From Oceanobacillus halophilus (GTDB lineage Bacteria; Bacillota; Bacilli; Bacillales; Amphibacillaceae), in assembly GCF_003628505.1 (NCBI RefSeq), contig NZ_RBZP01000008.1, forward strand, positions 1-64,000: a stretch of DNA of 64,000 bases, read 5' to 3'. The position numbers and the translations under genes are program-made. Below, one piece after another: positions 8,314 through 18,110 of the stretch. The notes beneath the pieces were generated by a model. It was not told the origin of the DNA. It saw only the letters and a program-made list of their open reading frames with translations, and did no database searches. Every line of letters starts with the position of its first letter. Position 1 is the first letter of the stretch.

Positions 8314-8966
8314 GCTACATCTAATCTCCTTTCAAGCCAACGTGAGAATAAGCTTAATGAATAAATAATAATAAAATACAGAGCTCCAACAGCAAATAAT
8401 ATTTCAAACGCCCGGAAATTAGCTGCATAAATAGATTGTCCTGATAAGGTTAGCTCTGCTACTCCAATTGCGGAAAGGAGTGAAGTATCTTTAATACTTA
8501 CAATAAATTGGTTAACAAATGCGGGAATCATGCGACGTATGGCTTGAGGTAAAATAATTAAACGCATCGTTTGGCTATATGAAAAACCTATTGTTCTTCC
8601 GGCTTCCATTTGTCCTTTATCAATGGAGTTTATTCCTGCACGGAAGATTTCTACTAAATAGGCTGCGGCATTCACTGTAATTGCAATGACACCCGCAGAA
8701 AACGCTGTAAGGTTAATATCTATTACACTAGGTAATCCGAAATAGATAAATAATATTTGAACGAGCAATGGTGTTCCACGAATAATATCAACAAAGGCAG
8801 TTGAAATTCCTCGTAAAATTTTACTCTTTGTTATACTAAATACTCCCAGAATCAGTCCTATAAACATTGCGAGTACAAGAGATATGACTGTTATTTCTAG
8901 TGTCATTCCCATCCCTTTTAACAGAGTGGGTAATCCTTCTATAATAATATTCATTGTATCTATCAT
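8310..8966 (-). CDS. Polar amino acid ABC transporter, permease subunit
   Basis: A 218-residue inner membrane permease of the HisM/GlnP family with about five hydrophobic segments. The cytoplasmic coupling motif is seen around [22 protein letters not shown] (positions about 141-162), where the EAA loop contacts the ATPase. The N-terminal family stretch [18 protein letters not shown] is also typical. It lies between the binding-protein gene and the ATPase gene, with a perfect hairpin upstream of it. Confidence 0.92.
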   Translation of the reverse strand: MIDTMNIIIEGLPTLLKGMGMTLEITVISLVLAMFIGLILGVFSITKSKILRGISTAFVDIIRGTPLLVQILFIYFGLPSVIDINLTAFSAGVIAITVNAAAYLVEIFRAGINSIDKGQMEAGRTIGFSYSQTMRLIILPQAIRRMIPAFVNQFIVSIKDTSLLSAIGVAELTLSGQSIYAANFRAFEILFAVGALYFIIIYSLSLFSRWLERRLDVA

Positions 8967-8990
8967 GCTGACTTCCCTCTTTCTTTTTAG

Positions 8991-9021
8991 AAAAGGTGTG
9001 ACAAATCATGTCACACCTTTT
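8991..9021 (-). terminator. Perfect intra-operon hairpin between binding protein and permease genes
   Basis: A 13-bp perfect stem AAAAGGTGTGACA/TGTCACACCTTTT with a 5-nt loop lies just after the binding-protein stop. In binding-protein operons such hairpins act as partial terminators or 3' stabilisers, so the binding protein is made in excess over the membrane subunits. Confidence 0.8.
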
Positions 9022-9034
9022 ATTTAAATGCTAA

Positions 9035-9841
9035 TTATTCTTCGGAAAAATATTGACTATAAAGTTCGTCAAACTCCCCACTATCTTTTAGCTCCTGAAG
9101 TCCAGTGTTCATTTTTTCTACTAGCCCTTCACTACCTTTAGAAATAGCAATACCGTAGTCCTCACTTGGGTACTTATCGCCAACTATACGAAGCTCGGAG
9201 TCCTCTCCATCTTGGTTGATTTTATAAGCAACACTAGGATAATCGTTGATGACGACATCTGCATTACCATTTTCTAATTCCATGTACATCGTAGCGTCAT
9301 CTTGTAGTTTCGTAACTTCACCGTTATATTCTTCAGCAAGTTTGTTCGCTAGTTCTAAACTAGATGTTCCTTGTTTGGCAACGATTGTGCTTCCTTCTAA
9401 ATCAGCTTCGCTTTCAAAAGCGCTATCTTTTAAAGTAACTAAAGATAAACCAGATTCAAAGTATGGATCAGAAAAATCTACTACCTCTAAACGATCGTCT
9501 CTTATTCCAATAGCAGACACAGCTGCATCTACTTGATTGGCTTGAAGTGCTGGGATAATACCATCAAACTTCATAATCTCCCAGTTAACGGTCATGTCTG
9601 CTTTCTCTGCAACCGCTTCAACTAATTCTACATCGAAACCAGTTAATTTCTCATCTACTTTATATTCAAATGGTGGATAGTCTTGCACTACCGCTACACT
9701 AATTTCCTCTTTTGATCCGTCAGAAGACTCACTAGTTACTTCATCTGTCCCACATCCTGCTAATGTGATTGCAATGATACCAACTAGAGCAATCATTACA
9801 ATTTTGTAAACGAATGTGTTTTTCTTTTGCTGTTTATTCAT
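9035..9841 (-). CDS. Polar amino acid ABC transporter, substrate-binding lipoprotein
   Basis: A 268-residue extracellular lipoprotein of the family-3 solute-binding type. It has a signal peptide with lipobox LAGC near residue 30, then two lobes with the family features FEYKVDEKLTGFDVELVEAV (about residues 55-75) and SGLSLVTLK. I chose the ATG at 9841 because AGGGGG lies 11 bp before it and the signal peptide then begins correctly (MNKQQKKNT); an in-frame start 72 bp upstream would add an unlikely leader. First gene of the operon, followed by the hairpin at 8991-9021. The ligand is an unidentified polar amino acid. Confidence 0.92.
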   Translation of the reverse strand: MNKQQKKNTFVYKIVMIALVGIIAITLAGCGTDEVTSESSDGSKEEISVAVVQDYPPFEYKVDEKLTGFDVELVEAVAEKADMTVNWEIMKFDGIIPALQANQVDAAVSAIGIRDDRLEVVDFSDPYFESGLSLVTLKDSAFESEADLEGSTIVAKQGTSSLELANKLAEEYNGEVTKLQDDATMYMELENGNADVVINDYPSVAYKINQDGEDSELRIVGDKYPSEDYGIAISKGSEGLVEKMNTGLQELKDSGEFDELYSQYFSEE

Positions 9842-10070
9842 TAAAAATAATCCCCCTGAAAATTTATTTATTTCTGAAACAACATTTTCAATTATATCGA
9901 TATTTTTCGACATTTAAAAATCAGATAAAAGTCGGTATATGATGATATATGTATATTTTTTTAGATTAATCCTATTAACTAAGTGATTCTATAGATATCC
10001 TCATAGATAGTAGGATATACTGTCATATCCTCCGAGTTTGGTTATCTCAAAATTGTACACAAAATAAATA

Positions 10071-10100
10071 AAAGCCAAATTCCTCTTGAAATTTGGCTTT
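10071..10100 (-). terminator. Bidirectional terminator downstream of the MFS gene
   Basis: An 11-bp stem AAAGCCAAATT/AATTTGGCTTT has T/A runs on both sides. It ends the MFS transcript and shields the ABC operon. The adjacent stretch 9842-10070 is AT-rich without a gene; it has a short GGATAT/ATATCC hairpin near 10013-10030. Confidence 0.8.
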
Positions 10101-10133
10101 TATATATATTTATGACGTTTGAGATATGTTTTT

Positions 10134-11492
10134 TTAGACCATGTTTTTACGACTCTTCTTCTCATGCTTCGTGACATAGAGCATACCCGGAACCATCACA
10201 ACAGCAACAACCACTAATACAATCGCCATTATACTCATGTTACCTACGTTCATTCCTGAAGCAAACGCCACACCATAAATACTTGAAGCAAGGATATTCC
10301 CTATAAATCTTGATGTCATGAGCAATCCAGACGCAATCCCGCTTTCCGACACACGTATAAAGGTATACAGCAAATTTTGTAGTCCGATGTTCTGTATTCC
10401 GTTACTAACCCCTGTAACTGCAAGTACAAGACCAATCCATACTAATGCAGCATTATCCTTCACCGTAAATAGCAAAACAACCCCCATGAAGCCAAGTAAC
10501 ACACTAATTAATAGTGGAATTCGATATCCTTTTCTTTCGATCCATCTCGTTGCAAGTGGTGTCATAATCATGGCAAAAATGGAGAGCGACAGCATCACGA
10601 TTCCTGCCATTTGAGAGCTTGCACCTAACACACTTTGTATAAATGTCGGAAAGCTCAATAGCACAGCAAAAAATATGACAGTTGATAAAATATACTGACC
10701 AAAAATAAGGGCAACATTCAAGTTTTTCCGAAAGAAATTGACATTAATAAATGGTTCACTTTGTCTTTTCTCAAATATGTAGAATATAACCGTTAGTATG
10801 AACGCTATCATCAATACACCGATTTGAACACCTTTCTCAAGTCCAAGTAGAAAGACCATCCAAGTTGTAATAAATAAACTAAATAAAATAATTCCTAATA
10901 TATCTAACTTATATGATGTACAAGTGTTTTTCCTATCTTTCGGGATAAATAGTATGGTTAATCCTATCGCAATTGCTAGTATTGGCAAGTTTACATAAAA
11001 GATAACTGGCCATCCTCCGAACTGAATGAGCATTCCACCTATAGTTGGCCCGAATGCGGCAGACGTTGTTGCAAAAACAGCTAATGTCCCAATTACACGA
11101 TTTTGATTGTGTTGAATGGTATTACGGATAACCCCAACGCCTGCAGGAAAGAGTGCGGAGGTACCAACTGCTTGAATTCCACGCATCGCAAGTAACACAG
11201 GCATATTCGGGGATAGCGGTGCTAAAATGGATGATACCACAACAAGGACAAGACCAATTAAAAGAAGCAACTTCCGCCCATATATATCACTTAATTTACC
11301 AATCAACGGTGTAAAGATTGCACTAATAATAAAATAAGAAGCAATTAGCCATGAAATATCCGTTGAACTCAGTTGAAAGTCCTTTTGAATGGATGGTAAA
11401 GCCACAGTAATCATCGTTGTATTTAAAGGATTAAGGATTGTGCCCAACGCCACAGCTAGTATGATAAGTTTTTCATTTTTCCTCACAGTCAT
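10134..11492 (-). CDS. MFS drug exporter, DHA2 (EmrB/QacA) type
   Basis: A 452-residue membrane transporter with twelve to fourteen hydrophobic segments. MFS motif A is clear (GKLSDIYGRK, about residues 65-74), as is the DHA2-like ALPSIQKDFQLS near residue 31 and the motif C-like stretch AAFGPTIGGMLI around 145-157. This family exports hydrophobic drugs by proton antiport. The start follows AGAGGAGACATCATA. It is monocistronic, with no neighbouring regulator that would hint at an inducer. Substrate unknown. Confidence 0.88.
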   Translation of the reverse strand: MTVRKNEKLIILAVALGTILNPLNTTMITVALPSIQKDFQLSSTDISWLIASYFIISAIFTPLIGKLSDIYGRKLLLLIGLVLVVVSSILAPLSPNMPVLLAMRGIQAVGTSALFPAGVGVIRNTIQHNQNRVIGTLAVFATTSAAFGPTIGGMLIQFGGWPVIFYVNLPILAIAIGLTILFIPKDRKNTCTSYKLDILGIILFSLFITTWMVFLLGLEKGVQIGVLMIAFILTVIFYIFEKRQSEPFINVNFFRKNLNVALIFGQYILSTVIFFAVLLSFPTFIQSVLGASSQMAGIVMLSLSIFAMIMTPLATRWIERKGYRIPLLISVLLGFMGVVLLFTVKDNAALVWIGLVLAVTGVSNGIQNIGLQNLLYTFIRVSESGIASGLLMTSRFIGNILASSIYGVAFASGMNVGNMSIMAIVLVVVAVVMVPGMLYVTKHEKKSRKNMV

Positions 11493-11603
11493 TATGATGT
11501 CTCCTCTAATTTTCTATTCCTTAATTTTAGCATATTTTAAAGTTGAAAAAGGGCAAAAAGTAAGACGCAAGAACAAATGTGCCTGCGCCAATCAAAAATT
11601 AGA

Positions 11604-12083
11604 TTACTTATGATACGGTTCCCCCCGATTAATCTTAAACCCCCGATAAACCTGTTCCAACAAAATAAGCCTCATTAATTGATGTGGAAACGTCATCTTA
11701 GAGAAGGATATCGCCATGTCGCTGCGCTTCTGTACCTCATCACTTATGCCAAGAGATCCGCCAATAACAAAAGCAATTTTACTTTTCCCGTAGGTTGCAA
11801 GCTCATCAAGTTTTGCTGCTAGTTGCTCTGAACTAAGCATCTTTCCATTGATTTCAAGGGTAATGACATACGTATCCTGACTAATATGAGATAAGATACG
11901 AACGCCCTCTTTTCGTTTCACTTCCTGCATTTCTGCTTCACTCATATTTTCTGGCGCTTTTTCATCAGCAACTTCTTTTATTTCTACTTTTGCATAAGCA
12001 GATAACCGCTTTAAGTACTCTTGAATCCCTTGTTTTAAATACTTTTCTTTCAGTTTACCTACTGACACGATAGATATATTCAT
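11604..12083 (-). CDS. rlmH: 23S rRNA pseudouridine-1915 N3-methyltransferase RlmH
   Basis: A 159-residue SPOUT-class enzyme that methylates pseudouridine 1915 in helix 69 of 23S rRNA on assembled ribosomes. The SAM-binding knot is seen as [13 protein letters not shown] and the C-terminal knot as [21 protein letters not shown] (about residues 139-159), the typical family ending. I start at 12083 (MNISIVSVG) because AAGGAAGG lies 9 bp upstream and family length matches; the longer frame adds 12 unlikely residues. As in Bacillus, it lies on the far side of the htrA/wal cluster from oriC, here separated by about 10 kb of extra genes. Confidence 0.96.
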   Translation of the reverse strand: MNISIVSVGKLKEKYLKQGIQEYLKRLSAYAKVEIKEVADEKAPENMSEAEMQEVKRKEGVRILSHISQDTYVITLEINGKMLSSEQLAAKLDELATYGKSKIAFVIGGSLGISDEVQKRSDMAISFSKMTFPHQLMRLILLEQVYRGFKINRGEPYHK

Positions 12084-12111
12084 ACCGTCCAATCCTTCCT
12101 TATAATTTAAA

Positions 12112-12137
12112 AGCCCCATTTTATTTAAAATGAGGCT
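12112..12137 (-). terminator. Terminator of the CorC/HlyC-type gene
   Basis: An 11-bp near-perfect stem (AGCCCCATTTT with AAAATGAGGCT, one mismatch) and a 4-nt loop lie 13 bp past the stop. A T-run follows on the minus strand. Confidence 0.78.
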
Positions 12138-12149
12138 CGTGCATGAATT

Positions 12150-13370
12150 CTATTTAATAATCTGCACTTTTTTTATCGTTCTACCTTCAATCTCCAAGAT
12201 TTTAAAAGTTAAATTATCACGTTCTATAACTTCTCCATCTTTCGGGAAATAATTGAATTCTTTTATTAAATATGCAGCTAAAACATCCTCTTCTTCCGGA
12301 ATTTCTGTGTGGAAGATGGAATTTAATCGGTGTAATGTTATTTTTCCATCACAAACTATTTCTGTTTCGGTTAAGGTTTCGACTAATGTATCATTGTCAA
12401 AATCCATCTCATCTTCTATTTCTAAGCCAATCATAGACTCAATAATATCTTCATGAGAAAGAATACCTTCCGTTCCACCGTATTCATCCAAGACAATGGC
12501 CATGTGCTTTTTCTCTTTTGTCATTTTAAGAAAGACCCACTCTACAGAATGAAACTCATAAACTAATAACGGATCGATATCACTGAATGCCTTTAAGGAT
12601 TTATCCGGTTCCATTGACCACTGAATTAAATACTTGGAATGAAATACCCCAACAATGTTATCAATATCATCTTTATAAATAGGATATCTGGTAAAGGGAT
12701 TTTGAATGACAACATCTCTTACCTCTTCATATGTTGCCGTGTTGGGTAAGGCTACTAAATCCACGCGTGGAGTTTTTAAGACATCTTTTACATTCAAATC
12801 CTGAAAGTCTAAAACTCCCTTTAAGCGTGAGGATTCGTCTCTCCGAAATGTTCCTTCTGAATTCGCAATATCAACCATTGTTCGAAACTCTTCTTTAGAG
12901 ATGGAAACATCATTAGGCTGCCCTTTAGAAAGAGACTTGGTAATGTAACCAGTTAATCCATTTAAAACAAGAGTAATCGGCTTAAATATAATAACGAAAA
13001 ATCGTATTGCTGGATAGACAACAGATGTAATTCGATCAGGAAATGCAGCAGATACGGTTTTAGGTATGACCTCAGCAAATATGATAATGGTAATTGTCAA
13101 TATGGCAGAAGCGAGTCCCACATTAAATCCATATTCAATAGCTATAGTGGTTACTAATGTAGGTAGCAAAATATTAGCTATATTATTTCCAATAAGAATC
13201 GTCGTTATAAATTCACTTGGTTTTGATACTAAGTGTAGAATCTTCTCAGACTTTTTGTCCCCACTGTTTGCTTTAGTCTGTAACCGCATTTTATTGGTAG
13301 CTGTTAGTGCTGTTTCACTCCCTGAGAAAAATAGTGAAACAAATAATAAAAAGATGATCGCAATGATCAC
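12150..13370 (-). CDS. CNNM/CorC-type membrane protein (DUF21, CBS pair, CorC_HlyC)
   Basis: A 406-residue protein with the hemolysin C/CorC layout. The DUF21 membrane domain comes first with three or four segments (start IIAIIFLLFVSLFFSGSETA), then two CBS domains (about residues 190-310; ILSHEDIIESMIG closes the second) and a C-terminal transporter-associated domain ending ERDNLTFKILEIEGRTIKKV (residues about 380-400). Such proteins are linked to Mg2+ or Co2+ efflux and homeostasis; the old hemolysin name is misleading. The start is GTG after AAGGAGG. No Mg2+ riboswitch is evident in front. Confidence 0.88.
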   Translation of the reverse strand: MIIAIIFLLFVSLFFSGSETALTATNKMRLQTKANSGDKKSEKILHLVSKPSEFITTILIGNNIANILLPTLVTTIAIEYGFNVGLASAILTITIIIFAEVIPKTVSAAFPDRITSVVYPAIRFFVIIFKPITLVLNGLTGYITKSLSKGQPNDVSISKEEFRTMVDIANSEGTFRRDESSRLKGVLDFQDLNVKDVLKTPRVDLVALPNTATYEEVRDVVIQNPFTRYPIYKDDIDNIVGVFHSKYLIQWSMEPDKSLKAFSDIDPLLVYEFHSVEWVFLKMTKEKKHMAIVLDEYGGTEGILSHEDIIESMIGLEIEDEMDFDNDTLVETLTETEIVCDGKITLHRLNSIFHTEIPEEEDVLAAYLIKEFNYFPKDGEVIERDNLTFKILEIEGRTIKKVQIIK

Positions 13371-13506
13371 GAGATGGTTTCCTCCTTGTGTTACCTAGAA
13401 AAATTTATATTATATGCTGTTTCTATGATACAAAAGTTTAAGTTCTATAATTTAAGAATAGTATTCCTTTAGAATGTTTTAATTAAACAAGGATGACTAT
13501 TATTCA

Positions 13507-14676
13507 TCACCATAGGTTATTAATAAATAACCGTACAACATCCAGACCACCGATAAATGTACCTAAGGAGCTCCCTATATTGGCTAGTACCACTACCAAC
13601 AAGACACGAGTTACCTTGTTTTTCCAAAAACCTTTTACACTAAAAACATCCTCAGATAAATTTTCAAATTCTCTTACTGTCGGTTTATTAATGTATGCTT
13701 GTACAAATCCAGCAAACCAGCCTGCGGCAATTAAAGGATTTAGAGAGGTGATTGGTGCTGCAATAAATGCTGTTAATACAGCAATGGGATGTCCTAATGC
13801 AATTAATGTTCCTAATGCTGAGAACGAACCATTCCACAATACCCAGCTAAACGTTTGCTGCCACCCTGCAGCAGGATTGGTAAAGAAAGTATAGGCAATC
13901 ATGGCGATAATAAGGATTGGTATGGACCATCCAATAACCTTTGGCACTTTGGACTTTGGTGGCCGTTTTGTTAATTGTTTTAAATCATGTTTCTTCTCTA
14001 TCTCTTTCGTAATACCAGGTACATGAGCAGCACCTAAAACAGCAACCACTTTATCACCTGGTGCTGTTTTTATTTTTTGAGATAAATATTGGTCACGCTC
14101 GTCTATTAATGGCTTCTTTAATCTCGGAAAATGCTCAGTGAATTCCTGCAGCATCGCATTAATGGTATCCTGCTGCTTCATTTTTTCTAATTCCTCTTCC
14201 GAAATTTCTTCTTTGCTAAAAATACTTGCAATAATTTGCGTTATTAGTAAGGCCTTTCCCTTTACACCTAAATTACCCCATATCCGGGAAAAGGTAATTT
14301 GAATATTTCGATCGGCAAGAACTAACTTTGCTCCAATTTCCTTTGCAGACTCGATTCCTTGTATCATTTCTTGGCCTGCATTAATCCCAAACTGCTTTGC
14401 CATCCGTTTTTGAAAAGAGGAAATAGCCAAATTCATTAACAATAAGGTAGCGCGTTTCCCTTTTATAACTTCAAATATGTCCATATCCTTCCAAGTATTT
14501 CCTTCTTGGATAGACTGATAACGTTGCTCATCAAGCTCTATACAAACAGAATCAGGGTTCTCTTTTTCAATCATTTCTTTTACTTGCTCAGCACTATGCT
14601 TAGATACGTGAGCAGTTCCAATTAGAATAATTTCCTTATTATTGAGATGTAACCGAGTAATATTCTCTTCCGACAT
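13507..14676 (-). CDS. TraB/PrgY family protein
   Basis: A 389-residue protein of the TraB family. The N-terminal soluble domain has the GxxH signature LIGTAHVSKHSAEQV (about residues 17-31) and the second conserved block VAVLGAAHVPGI (about residues 210-221); it ends in three or four hydrophobic segments. This domain belongs to the Tiki/GumN/TraB metalloprotease-like group; PrgY in Enterococcus blocks a peptide pheromone. Here no pheromone or plasmid genes are near, so the target is unknown. Start after AAAGGAAGG. Monocistronic. Confidence 0.87.
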   Translation of the reverse strand: MSEENITRLHLNNKEIILIGTAHVSKHSAEQVKEMIEKENPDSVCIELDEQRYQSIQEGNTWKDMDIFEVIKGKRATLLLMNLAISSFQKRMAKQFGINAGQEMIQGIESAKEIGAKLVLADRNIQITFSRIWGNLGVKGKALLITQIIASIFSKEEISEEELEKMKQQDTINAMLQEFTEHFPRLKKPLIDERDQYLSQKIKTAPGDKVVAVLGAAHVPGITKEIEKKHDLKQLTKRPPKSKVPKVIGWSIPILIIAMIAYTFFTNPAAGWQQTFSWVLWNGSFSALGTLIALGHPIAVLTAFIAAPITSLNPLIAAGWFAGFVQAYINKPTVREFENLSEDVFSVKGFWKNKVTRVLLVVVLANIGSSLGTFIGGLDVVRLFINNLW

Positions 14677-14887
14677 ATGTACCTTCCTTTATGAAAATAA
14701 ACATATTTCTATTCTAAACTACATTGGTAAAAAATAATAATATTATTACTCTACAAAATGATAGGAATCTCTAATTAATCAGAGATTCCCTTATTACATA
14801 ATTATAATATTGTTTTATATTTTTAAAGACTATAAAAATGCGTATTTTATTCAAGTCACTTTTCTTATTATCTGTCGTTTTTTGAAA

Positions 14888-15444
14888 TTGTACAGTTGAT
14901 AGAAACTCCTGATTTATTTAATTAAGAATAGTGCTTTATATCCGCTACGGAAATACACTACGCTTTCCGCGGGCGCTGCTGAGCCTACTCCGAGCTATCG
15001 CTCTCCGTAGCCACACCTAGGCTTTTCTTCCCGCAGGACAAGGAACGCTTCGGCAGGGTTACATCGCACGTAGAAAAAAGTGGTCTTCTTTTTTCAAGGA
15101 GTCTCCGTGCATTTCCTCCGCTGATTTGTGCTGTTCAACTTTCTTATATAATTGGGTATCTTTTAATAAATGAATAAATGATAATTCTTCTGATATTAGC
15201 CAAAAATGGTCACGATCCTAAAAACAGTGTTGATTGGAGCGGAGGGCAGTCGACTCCTGCGGGAAGAGAGGCCTAGATGAGACCCCGCAGTGCGATAGCA
15301 CGAGGAGGCTCATCAGCCGCCCGCGGAAAGCGACTGCCCGGAGCGGAAATCAACAACGCACTACATTACACATTTATTTTTAATTAAGTTAATCAGGATT
15401 CTATACAAAATGTAAAGTAAGCAACAATCTTTTAGAAAAGGGCC
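14888..15444. repeat. Intergenic element A, two-module GC-rich palindromic repeat
   Basis: The left end carries GTTGATAGAAACTCC (14895) and TTTAATTAAGAATAGTGC; the right end carries TCTATACAAAATG and finishes AGAAAAGGGCC at 15444, against the dacB stop. Inside are two GC-rich modules in opposite orientation, one with outer words TCCGCTACGGAAATACAC, the other GGAGCGGAGGGCAGTCG...CGACTGCCCGGAGC. Each can fold into a long hairpin. No credible gene is present in 14677-15444. Confidence 0.85.
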
Positions 15445-16965
15445 TTACTCAAATTCGTACGAAGCAAGTACAGAAGCTATTGCATCTTGAATAGGTGCCA
15501 TGGACCCATCAATATAATTGTTATTCAATATCGAAAAGATTAGTTTCTCCCCATCGGCGGAAGTAACATACCCTGAGAGGGTGTATACTCCTGTTAACGA
15601 CCCTGTTTTTGCTTTCACATTCCCTTTTGTTGGTTCCTCTGTCATTCTATTTCTTAGGGTTCCTCCAACCATTCGATCTGATATTCCGGCTACTGGGAGA
15701 GCATATTCAAATTCACTGTACCAATCCTTTTCTTGAATCTTATACAGTAATTTGGTTAACTCACTTGCTGGTATATAATTCTTATGGGACATGCCTGATC
15801 CATCACGAAGCAGAATAGCGTCTTCACTAACACCGAAAGAGGTAATTACATCTTCCATAACCTCAAGCCCTTTATCCCAACTGCCTTCATCAAAAACAAC
15901 TTTCCCCATTTCCTTCGTTAATACCTCTCCATGTCCATTATTACTTAGCTTCATAAATGGAAGAAGAAGCTCTGCTACAGGAATAGATTGTTTAGAAGTT
16001 AGTTCTTTTGCATTTTCGGGTGCTTGTCCAGAATTAATTTTAGCATTGCCGATAAACGTAACACCATTATTCTCTAAAGCCTTTTTAAAAACATCAAGAG
16101 CATAACCTGTTGGCTTCCAGACAGAAACCCATTTCTTCGTAGTTGAACCGTCTGCAGGCATTTGCCCTTCTACAATGATACGATTCGATCCATGTTCTCT
16201 TTCGATAGAAATTTGCTTTGTTTCCCCAGCCTTCACCATTTTTGTCTTATTAACAATCGTTACATAATCTGTTCTCGGAGTTACGGTTACTTCTGCCTGT
16301 TCACCTTCCCCTGGCTGGGATTCAACAATTACTGTTCCAGCATCATAATCATTATCAGGTGAAAGGGTTAATGCAGATACTTGCGCTCCTGTATAGAACG
16401 GCTCATCTGACCAGTTTAGATCTTGTGATAATCGAATATCATCATACCAGGAATCATCACCAATTAAATTCCCTTTTATCTTTGTAATCCCCTGATCTTT
16501 TAGGGTTTTCGCAAATTTTTCTAAATCTGCTTCAAGTAGCGTTGGATCTCCCTTTCCTTTTAGATAAAGATTTCCTTGCAGTACATTACCAGTCATTTTT
16601 CCATCTGTAAGTACTTCTGTTGTAAATTGATAATCAGGTCCCAGTGTTTCCAGTGCCGCGCTTGCTGTAAGTATTTTCATGTTGGAAGCAGGGTGCAAGC
16701 GAATGTCACCATGATTGGAATAAATCTCCTCCCCAGTATCTGCCTTTCGAACACTGACTCCGGTTATAGCACCGTCAAGCCGCTCATCCTCTAAAATCGT
16801 ATCAATTTGCTCTTTTAACGGTAAAGAAGAATCAACCTCTGGTGTTTTTTCTTCGGATGCAATAACAAATAATTCTTCTTCTCCGCCAGTGTAATAGAAC
16901 GACACAAGCAAGAAAATAACGACTAAAGGAAGAAATAGTCGCCTATAGTTTTTTCGATTCATCAT
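15445..16965 (-). CDS. dacB: D-alanyl-D-alanine carboxypeptidase/endopeptidase, PBP4 type (peptidase S13)
   Basis: A 506-residue secreted low-molecular-mass penicillin-binding protein that trims or cuts peptidoglycan cross-links. An N-terminal hydrophobic segment (about residues 9-25) acts as signal or anchor. The three active-site motifs are seen: S94-N-M-K97 (in HPASNMKIL), SNN (in KLSNNGHGE) and KTG (in KAKTGSLTG), with the large S13 insert between the first two. I place the start at the ATG at 16965, 8 bp after GAGGGG; a GTG 9 bp upstream overlaps that site. The symbol follows the E. coli PBP4 family; Bacillus names this family dacC (PBP4a) and uses dacB for an unrelated PBP5-like enzyme. 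Confidence 0.9.
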   Translation of the reverse strand: MMNRKNYRRLFLPLVVIFLLVSFYYTGGEEELFVIASEEKTPEVDSSLPLKEQIDTILEDERLDGAITGVSVRKADTGEEIYSNHGDIRLHPASNMKILTASAALETLGPDYQFTTEVLTDGKMTGNVLQGNLYLKGKGDPTLLEADLEKFAKTLKDQGITKIKGNLIGDDSWYDDIRLSQDLNWSDEPFYTGAQVSALTLSPDNDYDAGTVIVESQPGEGEQAEVTVTPRTDYVTIVNKTKMVKAGETKQISIEREHGSNRIIVEGQMPADGSTTKKWVSVWKPTGYALDVFKKALENNGVTFIGNAKINSGQAPENAKELTSKQSIPVAELLLPFMKLSNNGHGEVLTKEMGKVVFDEGSWDKGLEVMEDVITSFGVSEDAILLRDGSGMSHKNYIPASELTKLLYKIQEKDWYSEFEYALPVAGISDRMVGGTLRNRMTEEPTKGNVKAKTGSLTGVYTLSGYVTSADGEKLIFSILNNNYIDGSMAPIQDAIASVLASYEFE

Positions 16966-17202
16966 ATCACACACCCCTCTATTGTTTGAATATTTTAATT
17001 ATATATAATTATTTCGAAACAAGGAAGAAGCAGATGAAAAATCATCCTGAATACCTAAATCTATGGTTCTATACAAATAATAGCTTTATCATTTTACCCT
17101 GTCCTTATATCTATGTATTACTGGACAGAATTTTTTAATTATTTTGTGTTACATTATGATATGATGATAATAGTTTATTGGGGGAAGGAGGATATAAAGT
17201 AG

Positions 17203-17670
17203 ATGGATGTTGTATTTCGTACAGAACAAGGGACTTTTAATTTTCGGGTGGCTGGAGTCTATATAGAGAATAATCATATCCTTATCCATAAAGATGTGAA
17301 TGACACTTCATGGTCATTACCTGGTGGAAGGGTTAAAATTTCTGAGGTTTCAATAGAAAGTTTGAAAAGAGAATTCCAGGAAGAATTAAACTGGGACATA
17401 CAAGTTAGCCAGCTACACTGGATTGTAGAGAATTTCTTTACATACCATAGTGCTAACTTTCATGAAATCGGATTTTATTACCGCGTGAAAGCGGTGGGGG
17501 AAAAATTCCACAAAGAACCCTTTTTTGGCAAAGAAGGGAATCGTTTACTATACCAATGGGTTTCAATAGATGAAATTCAAAACATCGAATTAATGCCAAC
17601 ATTTTTAAGTTCCGCTCTGAAGCATATACCAGAGCATACAGTACATTTTGTCACAGAAAAATATGATTAG
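17203..17670 (+). CDS. Nudix hydrolase
   Basis: A 155-residue protein with one Nudix domain, which cleaves nucleoside diphosphates linked to another group using Mg2+. The Nudix box spans about residues 46-68: GGRVKISE, then seven residues, then REFQEEL; the usual glycine after EE(L) is replaced by asparagine. The start follows GGAAGGAGGATATAAAG. It converges with the small DUF3889 gene, the stop codons being 4 bp apart, with no room for a separate terminator. The substrate is not predictable. Confidence 0.88.
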   Translation: MDVVFRTEQGTFNFRVAGVYIENNHILIHKDVNDTSWSLPGGRVKISEVSIESLKREFQEELNWDIQVSQLHWIVENFFTYHSANFHEIGFYYRVKAVGEKFHKEPFFGKEGNRLLYQWVSIDEIQNIELMPTFLSSALKHIPEHTVHFVTEKYD

Positions 17671-17674
17671 TTCA

Positions 17675-18010
17675 TCATCGATCCGTTTCTTCGAATTCAA
17701 TTGAGATTACTTCTTCCGTTTCTGAATGAAATGTAATATCAATATAAACACCGAATTCCCTGTCTTCTTTTTTTAACCATAATTTAAATTTTTCAACTGA
17801 ATTTTCACCTTGTGATTCCTTGCCAATATAGAGATAATCAATAATTTCAGCATTCGAATAACGTTTTTTCGTTTCTTGCATCGCTAATTTTCCCCATTTT
17901 GCATAGGAAGGAACTCCTTCTTCTTGGGCGACGATCTGGTTTGGTGATGTAACCATATAACTTGATATAAATAAAAGCGTAATAACTATGGACCATAATA
18001 ATTTTTTCAC
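17675..18010 (-). CDS. Secreted DUF3889-type small protein
   Basis: A 111-residue protein with a signal peptide (start KKLLWSIVITLLFISSYM, cleavage likely after VAQ near residue 30) and a conserved block PSYAKWGKLAMQETKKRY typical of DUF3889 proteins of Bacillaceae. Function is unknown. The start is GTG after GGAGGG. It is divergent from the phosphatase gene and convergent with the Nudix gene. Confidence 0.75.
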   Translation of the reverse strand: MKKLLWSIVITLLFISSYMVTSPNQIVAQEEGVPSYAKWGKLAMQETKKRYSNAEIIDYLYIGKESQGENSVEKFKLWLKKEDREFGVYIDITFHSETEEVISIEFEETDR

Positions 18011-18110
18011 GGTACAACCCTCCTATATATATAATTTGTCATTTAGTGTGTTACTATTCATTTTACTGGTTTTGCTAACTATCCAGGGAAATATAGAAAG
18101 GATGAGTTCA